From assembly GCA_902470925.1 (NCBI GenBank), contig CABRIF010000087.1, positions 1 to 9,976 on the forward strand: DNA of 9,976 bases. Reading direction: 5' to 3'. Positions 5,814 to 9,976 of this stretch are shown one piece after another; position 1 is the first letter of the stretch, and each line of letters starts with the position of its first letter. Under the pieces are notes generated by a model, which did no database searches, was not told the DNA's origin, and saw nothing but the letters and a program-made list of their open reading frames with translations. Made by a program: the position numbers and the translations under genes. This DNA comes from an uncultured Collinsella sp. (lineage in GTDB: Bacteria; Actinomycetota; Coriobacteriia; Coriobacteriales; Coriobacteriaceae).

Positions 5814-7002
5814 CAGCATCAGCCCCACGCACGGGGATACGCTCTCGTAGCCGTGCCAGCCGGTCGAGCGCCGCATGCAGGGTCTCGTCGCGCTTCGCAA
5901 AATGCAGGCGCACGTAGCGGTTCTCGGGCTCCTTGAAAAAGCTCGAACCCGGCACGGCGCCCACACCCACCAGGCGCGCCAAGTCCTCGCAAAACGCCAG
6001 GTCGCTGGCGTATCCGAACTCCGAGATATCGACCATCACGTAATAGGCGCCCTCGGGCACGTTATGCGCGATCCCCAAGCGGTCGAGCCCCTCGCACAGC
6101 AGGTCCCGCTTGGATGCATACAGCTCCAGCAGCCCGTCGTAGTACGCCTGCGGGAACCGCAGCGCGGTCACAACCGCCTCCTGCAGCGGTGCCGCCGCGC
6201 CCACCGTCAAAAAGTCATGCACCTTCTTGATGCGATCGGTGATCTCGGCAGGCGCGATGGTGTAGCCCAGGCGCCACCCTGTGATCGAATACGTCTTGGA
6301 CAGCGAGCTGCACGAAATGGTGCGCTCCCACATCCCAGGCAAGCTCGCCATGTAGGTATGCACGTGCGGCGCATACACAATATGCTCGTACACCTCATCG
6401 GTAATCACATAGGCATCGTACTCGATCACAATCGAGGCGATGGTCTCAAGCTCCGCCCGTGTGAAGACCTTGCCGCAGGGGTTGGACGGATTGCACAGCA
6501 CGAGCGCCTTGGCGCCCTGGTCGCGAAACGCCGCCTCAAGCCGAGCGGGATCAAACGTATAGGCAGGCGGCACCAGCGGCACATAGACGGGCTCCGCACC
6601 CGACAGAATCGTATCGGCGCCGTAGTTCTCGTAAAACGGCGAGAAGATCGCCACCCGGTCCCCCGGATTCACCACCGTCATCATGGCAGCCATCATCGCC
6701 TCGGTGGAACCGCACGTGACCACGATATGCTCATCCGGATCGATGTCGACACCCATGCGCGCCGACTGCTTCTCCGCCAAGGCATCGCGGAACGCCTGCG
6801 CACCCCACGTGATCGAGTACTGGTGTCCCAGCACGTCACCGCGCGATGCCACGCGCTGCAGACTCGCCAAGAGCTCCGCCGGAGGCTCGAAATCGGGAAA
6901 GCCCTGCGACAGGTTGATAGCGTTGTAGGTATTCGAGATGCGCGTCATGCGCCGGATGACGGAATCGGTAAAAGTGGCGGTGCGATTCGAAAGCTGCTGC
7001 AT
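5803..7002 (-). CDS. Class I/II PLP-dependent aminotransferase
   Basis: This 399-residue fold-type I aminotransferase moves an amino group between an amino acid and a 2-oxo acid using pyridoxal phosphate. Visible landmarks are NLSQGFPDFEPP (30-41), Y124 in SPFYENYG, NPSNPCGKVF with N174, D202 and Y205 in TDEVYEHIVY, the Schiff-base lysine K236 in SSLSKTYSITGWRLGY, R244, and the carboxylate-binding R365 in YVRLHFAKRD. The QGFPDF start and overall pattern resemble the kynurenine/glutamine transaminase-like and aromatic or methionine aminotransferases; exact substrate unknown. The start at 7002 gives normal family length with GAGAAGG upstream. The frame stays open for 95 more codons to 7287, but that stretch is Arg/Ala-rich with no family similarity. 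It lies downstream of a D-2-hydroxyacid dehydrogenase on the same strand, 316 bases away. Confidence 0.93.
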   Translation of the reverse strand: MQQLSNRTATFTDSVIRRMTRISNTYNAINLSQGFPDFEPPAELLASLQRVASRGDVLGHQYSITWGAQAFRDALAEKQSARMGVDIDPDEHIVVTCGSTEAMMAAMMTVVNPGDRVAIFSPFYENYGADTILSGAEPVYVPLVPPAYTFDPARLEAAFRDQGAKALVLCNPSNPCGKVFTRAELETIASIVIEYDAYVITDEVYEHIVYAPHVHTYMASLPGMWERTISCSSLSKTYSITGWRLGYTIAPAEITDRIKKVHDFLTVGAAAPLQEAVVTALRFPQAYYDGLLELYASKRDLLCEGLDRLGIAHNVPEGAYYVMVDISEFGYASDLAFCEDLARLVGVGAVPGSSFFKEPENRYVRLHFAKRDETLHAALDRLARLRERIPVRGADAAAE

Positions 7003-7029
7003 GGCGGCTCGCCTTCTCGGTCGGGCGCG

Positions 7030-7052
7030 GGGCGCGTGTGTGATACGCGCCC
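7030..7052. other. Hairpin near the aminotransferase start
   Basis: GGGCGCGT (7030-7037) pairs perfectly with ACGCGCCC (7045-7052) around a 7-base loop. It lies 28 bases upstream of the aminotransferase start codon, within its presumed leader. In GC-rich DNA some such stems arise by chance. Confidence 0.5.
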
Positions 7053-7097
7053 TACGATACGCCCGCGTGCGGGCGCGGCAGCCCTGAGCCGCCTGGA

Positions 7098-7107
7098 GTT
7101 TGCAAAC
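7098..7107. promoter_or_regulatory. 10-bp palindrome GTTTGCAAAC
   Basis: A perfect 10-base palindrome, GTTTGCAAAC, stands out as an AT-containing island in a very GC-rich stretch, 96 bases upstream of the aminotransferase start. Its form would suit a dimeric repressor site, but no cognate regulator is visible. Confidence 0.3.
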
Positions 7108-7126
7108 CTGCAACACGTCGGAAACA

Positions 7127-7157
7127 GGGCCGCGCTGCCCACGCGGCAACGCGGCCC
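7127..7157 (-). terminator. Strong hairpin, possible weak terminator of the dehydrogenase transcript
   Basis: GGGCCGCG (7127-7134) pairs with CGCGGCCC (7150-7157). A 1x1 C/A mismatch is followed by an inner TGCC/GGCA stem and a 5-base loop. On the minus strand the stem is followed by CTGTTTCC, only a short T-rich stretch. It lies about 160 bases beyond the dehydrogenase stop, so any termination would be partial. Confidence 0.35.
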
Positions 7158-7318
7158 CGCTCACATGCACCGGCATCCAATCTCCGCGCGTCAGCAGCAC
7201 CGCCGCCATGCGACGCATGCGCCGGGCGCTGCCGATACGACCCCCGCTGAAAGCTCTACAGGAAGCCCCACGCACGCGCCGTCGCACCGGGGCGCGGGCC
7301 CCGTCGACGCACGTCTTC

Positions 7319-8308
7319 TTACAGCTCCGTAGGGCACTCCCCGGCCGCCATGGCCACCACGCCGCCGATGCTCTGCTCGACCATGCTGTGCACGTCCACG
7401 TCGGTATAGAACGCGATGTGCTGGGTGAGCACCACGTTGGGGAACTGACGCAGGTAGGCCATCTGGCGGTTCGGCAGGATGTCGTGCATGCGGTTCACAT
7501 GGTAGATGCCGTCCTCCTCGGCGAACACGTCCATGGCAAGCGCGCCGATCTTCTGGCTCTCGATACCCTCGATCAGCGCCTCGACATCCATCAGCTCGCC
7601 GCGGCTCACGTTCACCAGCACCACGCCGTCGCGCATCTTGGCAAGAGCACCCGCGTCGATAATGCCCTGCGTGGATGCCATGAGCGGCATGTGAATGGTG
7701 ATCAGGTCGCTCGACGCGTACAGCTCGTCGAGCTCAACATAGTCCACCTTGCCGCTTTCACGCAGCTCCTGGGACGGATACGGGTCGTATGCCACGATCT
7801 TGCAGCCAAAACCCGTCAGATAGTCCACCACCGCGCGGCCGATGCGCCCGGTCCCCATCACGCCCACCGTAAGATTGCGCAGCTCGCGACCTTGCAGGCC
7901 GGCGAGCGAGTAGTCGTTCACCTGCTGGCGCCACATGGCCGGCTTGTACTTACGCAGGGCGATGAGCATGAGCATCACGGCGAACTCGGCGACGCCGTAG
8001 GGAGGGTAGCTCGTGTTGCACACGCGGATGCCCAGACGCTTGGCGGCCTCGATGTCGATATGGTTGTACCCGATGCTGCGCGTGGCAACATAGCGCACGC
8101 CGCGGGCCGCGAGCTGCTCGAGCATCCCGGCATCGAGCGGCGAGCGGTTCACGATCACCACCGCGTCGAAGCCGTCCAGGTCATCGAGGTTCGCCTGCGT
8201 GAGCGGCTCGGGATCGGCCTGAACGCTCACATCGGCCGGTAGGCCCGCGCATACGCGCTCATAGGCCGGACGCTCGTCTTCGCGCAGTTCGAATACTTTG
8301 ATCTTCAT
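7319..8308 (-). CDS. D-2-hydroxyacid dehydrogenase, VanH/D-lactate dehydrogenase-like
   Basis: This 329-residue NAD-dependent D-isomer-specific dehydrogenase reduces a 2-oxo acid to a D-2-hydroxy acid. The Rossmann loop is VGVMGTGRIGRAV (G152-x-G154-x-x-G157), with D175 at the end of the second strand favouring NAD over NADP. The catalytic triad is R236 (NVSRGE), E265 (AEEDG) and H297 (TQHIAFYT), at the positions expected for D-lactate dehydrogenase. TRSIGYNHID (76-85), AAKRLGI and LTGFGCKIVAYD resemble VanH. No vanA or vanX homologue is nearby, so glycopeptide resistance is not implied. The usual TPH before the FYT motif is TQH. The ATG at 8308 follows GAAGGGG about 9 bases upstream; the frame stays open to 8410 without similarity. 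Candidate substrates are pyruvate or branched or aromatic 2-oxo acids. Confidence 0.93.
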   Translation of the reverse strand: MKIKVFELREDERPAYERVCAGLPADVSVQADPEPLTQANLDDLDGFDAVVIVNRSPLDAGMLEQLAARGVRYVATRSIGYNHIDIEAAKRLGIRVCNTSYPPYGVAEFAVMLMLIALRKYKPAMWRQQVNDYSLAGLQGRELRNLTVGVMGTGRIGRAVVDYLTGFGCKIVAYDPYPSQELRESGKVDYVELDELYASSDLITIHMPLMASTQGIIDAGALAKMRDGVVLVNVSRGELMDVEALIEGIESQKIGALAMDVFAEEDGIYHVNRMHDILPNRQMAYLRQFPNVVLTQHIAFYTDVDVHSMVEQSIGGVVAMAAGECPTEL

Positions 8309-8527
8309 GTACCCTACCCCTTCAAACGCTGGGTTATATGTCCTTTGCAAGACTATACCCAGCTGCGCGCCCCTTGCGGCACCCGGCACGCAAACCGCAG
8401 GGCGACGCACGCGCCGCCACGGCCGTTGTGCAGGCTGCGGTCAAAGGCGAGCTCCCGAGCCGACGCTGCCGAGCCGGAGCAGCATAAGCGCAGCGCAAAC
8501 GTGCATACCAGTAGAAACAACCCCGTG
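8309..8527. other. Intergenic region between ATPase stop and dehydrogenase start
   Basis: These 219 bases separate two minus-strand genes. I see no clear terminator for the ATPase: no long stem is followed by a T-run. TATAGT on the minus strand (8352-8357) could be a -10 for the dehydrogenase, giving a leader near 40 bases, but no matching -35 is seen. CGGCTCGG appears twice, 14 bases apart, around 8455-8480 on the minus strand. Confidence 0.4.
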
Positions 8528-9652
8528 CTACTCGCCGTACCGCGCCATAATCGCAGAACGGCGCGCATGCAGGAACTCCCGCATGAACGGAATGGAAAAC
8601 GCCACGTACCCGGGCGCGGTCTGCTCGATCACCTGTCGTGCAATGAGCTGGCGGCGGTACGGGCTCAGATAACCCGTTGTCTTGCCCAACTGCTTTGCGA
8701 TGGCAGACATAGCCACGACGTCGCCCTCGTCGCTCATGGCCATCAGGAACTCGATCGCGGTCTTCGGAAGGCTCGAAATCGCCGTCTCGAGCACCGCATC
8801 GCGAAACTCCTCCTCAGCCTCCCCAACACCCGTGCGGGCATCCTGCTCATCGATCACGATAGGGTCCTCATCGCCCCGGCCGCGCAACCACGCCGCACGC
8901 CACACGTGGTAGCCAACAAGCTGAATCAAATAGGCATAACCTGCCGTGGCGTCCGTGGCGATGCGAAGCGCCTCGTCGCCGATCTCAAACCCGGAGTGTT
9001 CGATGGCAGCACGCAATGAACCGGCAACCTCATCAAGCGGAATCGCCTTAAGCTCCTCAGGCTTCGCGCGACGCAAAAACGTCATTGCCTCACCGTTGAG
9101 CAGGTCCATGACACCCGTGGTGATACCGGCAAACACGAACGCCACGTCCAGGTCGTCCCGAATGAGGAACTGAATCGCCGTTGAGAGCTCGCGCATCTCT
9201 TCCAACGAGGCGTCCTGGACCTCATCTACCGTCACAAGCAGACCTTTTCCTCTCGCCGTCATCGCTTGCGCCGCCTGTGAAAGCAGGGACTCGAAATCCA
9301 TCTCGCCCCCAGGGGAAGACTGAAGTTCAACGGCGAGCGGCGCCGCGCCCAACGTTACTTTGGCGGCGGACACGAGCGGCGCGCGCGTGAGCTTGCGGGC
9401 GATGGCGGCAATGAGACCCGTGAAACCAGAAACGTTGACCACCAGCCAGCCCTGCTTCTCGGCAATCGAAGCCAGCTCGGATAAGATCACCGTCTTGCCC
9501 GACCCACGGGGACCCGTCACGCGCATGAGGCGACCCGGTGCACCCGAACCGTTTGCCATGCCCTCGATAAAATCGTTGATGACCTTGTCGCGACCGACCA
9601 GCACGGGAGGCATCTTACCCGCCGTAGGCTTAAAGGGGTTGCGGTATTCCAT
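8528..9652 (-). CDS. AAA+ ATPase with C-terminal winged-helix-like region
   Basis: This 374-residue P-loop protein resembles the AAA_16/ATPase_2 and Orc1/Cdc6-like group. An N-terminal VLVGRDKVINDFIEGM (17-32) stands for the box preceding the P-loop. Walker A is GPRGSGKT (47-54) and Walker B is LLVTVDEVQD with D143/E144. A sensor-like strand FVFAGI (172-177) follows, then a helical lid with GYAYLIQLVGYHVW. Residues about 300-370, including AIAKQLGKTTGYLSPYRRQLI and a GYVAFSIPFMREFL strand/helix, look like a winged helix that could bind DNA. No membrane segment is seen. The start at 9652 has GGAGGAG 4 bases upstream; an upstream in-frame ATG at 9673 lies before that site and is rejected. The role is unknown: regulator, defence NTPase or DNA-handling ATPase are all possible. 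A tandem 9-bp repeat precedes it. Confidence 0.85.
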   Translation of the reverse strand: MEYRNPFKPTAGKMPPVLVGRDKVINDFIEGMANGSGAPGRLMRVTGPRGSGKTVILSELASIAEKQGWLVVNVSGFTGLIAAIARKLTRAPLVSAAKVTLGAAPLAVELQSSPGGEMDFESLLSQAAQAMTARGKGLLVTVDEVQDASLEEMRELSTAIQFLIRDDLDVAFVFAGITTGVMDLLNGEAMTFLRRAKPEELKAIPLDEVAGSLRAAIEHSGFEIGDEALRIATDATAGYAYLIQLVGYHVWRAAWLRGRGDEDPIVIDEQDARTGVGEAEEEFRDAVLETAISSLPKTAIEFLMAMSDEGDVVAMSAIAKQLGKTTGYLSPYRRQLIARQVIEQTAPGYVAFSIPFMREFLHARRSAIMARYGE

Positions 9653-9702
9653 ACGTCTCCTCCTCATGAGCATCTATCAGTACGGTACCCGTCCGAGCCG
9701 TC

Positions 9703-9747
9703 GCATAAGATGCATAAAACGCATAAAGTGCATAAGACGCATAAGAT
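9703..9747. repeat. Five-copy 9-bp tandem repeat (GCATAARAY-like)
   Basis: Five contiguous 9-base units start with GCATAA: GCATAAGAT (9703), GCATAAAAC (9712), GCATAAAGT (9721), GCATAAGAC (9730) and GCATAAGAT (9739). A degenerate sixth, TCATGAGGT, starts at 9748. Minus-strand units read RTYTTATGC. The array ends 50 bases upstream of the ATPase start and is flanked on both sides by TCATGAG (9664-9670 and 9748-9754). It is AT-richer than its surroundings. It could be an iteron-like or operator array bound by a protein, possibly the ATPase itself. Confidence 0.9.
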
Positions 9748-9774
9748 TCATGAGGTGAAGATGGAGATACAGCA

Positions 9775-9805
9775 GCGCGCCCCGCGGAAAGCCCGCAGGG
9801 CGCGC
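9775..9805. other. Strong hairpin with C/A bulge
   Basis: GCGCGCCC (9775-9782) pairs with GGGCGCGC (9798-9805). Within it, a C/A mismatch is followed by GCGG/CCGC and a 5-base loop. No T-run follows on either strand, so it is not a canonical terminator. It has the same layout as the hairpin at 7127-7157: 8-bp outer stem, 1x1 C/A mismatch, 4-bp inner stem, 5-base loop. Confidence 0.55.
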
Positions 9806-9963
9806 ATATGAACGCAAGATATCGATGCACGAGCCGGGCATGAAGGCAAAACGGCGACCGCATAAGCACGCGAGCCGTGCATGCAGCGGGAACGGCAATC
9901 GGGCCGAAAGCCAGCCGGCTTCTCGCCGAACAGCCCGCTCCAGCCGACCCCTCGCCTGGTAGC

Positions 9964-9976
9964 CTGTCTCTTATAC
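9964..9976 (-). other. Sequencing adapter (mosaic end, inverted)
   Basis: The last 13 bases, CTGTCTCTTATAC, are the reverse complement of the end of the Tn5/Nextera mosaic end. Together with the left-end adapter they face inward, as on a library insert. They should be trimmed. Confidence 0.96.

Larger units (their letters stand above)
7003..7318. other. 316-base GC-rich, hairpin-rich intergenic region
   Basis: This lies between the dehydrogenase stop and the aminotransferase start, both on the minus strand. I see no supported gene. It contains hairpins at 7030-7052 and 7127-7157 and a palindrome at 7098-7107. I looked for the T-box specifier/antiterminator consensus in front of the aminotransferase and did not find it. 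The length and structure are compatible with a regulated leader, or with separate transcripts for the two genes. Confidence 0.55.
9653..9963. other. Region upstream of the ATPase, no gene seen
   Basis: These 311 bases run to the adapter. They hold the ATPase ribosome binding site (9657-9663), a CTCATGAG palindrome (9663-9670), a GGTACC palindrome near 9684, the 9-bp tandem repeat (9703-9747), a hairpin (9775-9805) and a lone extra GCATAAG at 9860-9866. Two minus-strand frames stay open across part of it because 9-base periodicity avoids stops, but nothing there looks like a gene. Confidence 0.6.

Noticed and set aside
7003..7287. 95-codon upstream extension of the aminotransferase
   Set aside because: Arg/Ala-rich with no similarity to aminotransferases. 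Family length and a ribosome binding site support the start at 7002.
7003..7318. T-box or other known riboswitch before the aminotransferase
   Set aside because: The T-box consensus (GGGTGG-ACCGCG style) is not present on the minus strand, and no other class was recognised by eye.
5875..8242. Long plus-strand open frames opposite the aminotransferase and dehydrogenase
   Set aside because: Arg/His-rich antisense shadows of two well-supported minus-strand enzymes.
7319..8308. Glycopeptide resistance (vanH) call
   Set aside because: Similarity to VanH is only at family level, and no vanA/vanB ligase or vanX dipeptidase lies in the window.
8352..8357. TATAGT as the dehydrogenase promoter -10
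   Set aside because: No recognisable -35 at the correct spacing, so it is mentioned only in the intergenic note.
8353..8568. 71-residue minus-strand peptide with a hydrophobic stretch after the ATPase
   Set aside because: It starts inside the ATPase gene, has no clear ribosome binding site and odd Cys/Arg-rich composition; likely a shadow frame.
9677..9898. Small minus-strand peptide with Met/Leu/His repeats upstream of the ATPase
   Set aside because: The repeated tripeptide simply reflects the 9-base DNA repeat. The only start is a weak TTG without a ribosome binding site, and other frames are open too.

Overview
The window is a GC-rich bacterial contig, about 9.9 kb long, with coding regions that strongly prefer G/C-ending codons and AAGGAG-type ribosome binding sites. 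The gene types point to an anaerobic, gut-type actinobacterium: a SufU scaffold, a GGGtGRT-family protein beside a NifU-like scaffold, and a fermentation-style D-2-hydroxyacid dehydrogenase. A Coriobacteriia member (Collinsella/Olsenella-like) is my best guess. That assignment is inferred from gene content and style, not from a marker gene. Both ends carry sequencing-library adapter: positions 1-41 are an 8-base index plus the Nextera read-1 adapter, and 9964-9976 are the opposite mosaic end. Genuine genomic sequence therefore runs from about 42 to 9963.

Plus-strand half (42-5588). A short direct repeat leads into sufU (111-536), the iron-sulfur assembly/sulfur-transfer protein. Its stop codon overlaps the start of a four-gene OpuC/OsmU-type ABC importer: permease, lipoprotein binding protein, ATPase, permease (536-3675). 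After an 79-base gap comes a two-gene unit with strong ribosome binding sites and strongly biased codons: a diverged NifU-like scaffold protein (3755-4489) and a GGGtGRT-family protein (4508-5512). A clear intrinsic terminator (5553-5588) closes it. The function of this last pair is not established.

Convergent junction (5513-5802). Besides the terminator, it holds a 14-bp perfect inverted repeat with a 47-nt loop and a 16-bp direct repeat. The second copy of the direct repeat covers the stop codon of the next gene.

Minus-strand half (5803-9652), in transcription order. An AAA+ ATPase with a C-terminal winged-helix-like region (9652-8528) is preceded by a five-copy 9-bp tandem repeat. A VanH/D-lactate-dehydrogenase-like 2-hydroxyacid dehydrogenase (8308-7319) follows, then a class I/II PLP aminotransferase (7002-5803). 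The last two could convert an amino acid to a 2-oxo acid and on to a D-2-hydroxy acid, a plausible fermentative redox sink. They are separated by 316 bases of GC-rich, hairpin-rich sequence, so co-transcription is uncertain.

The items most worth following are the uncharacterised NifU-like/GGGtGRT pair, the sufU-importer coupling that places two NifU-type scaffolds either side of one importer, and the tandem repeat in front of the ATPase. No RNA gene, CRISPR array, insertion sequence or phage gene was recognised.
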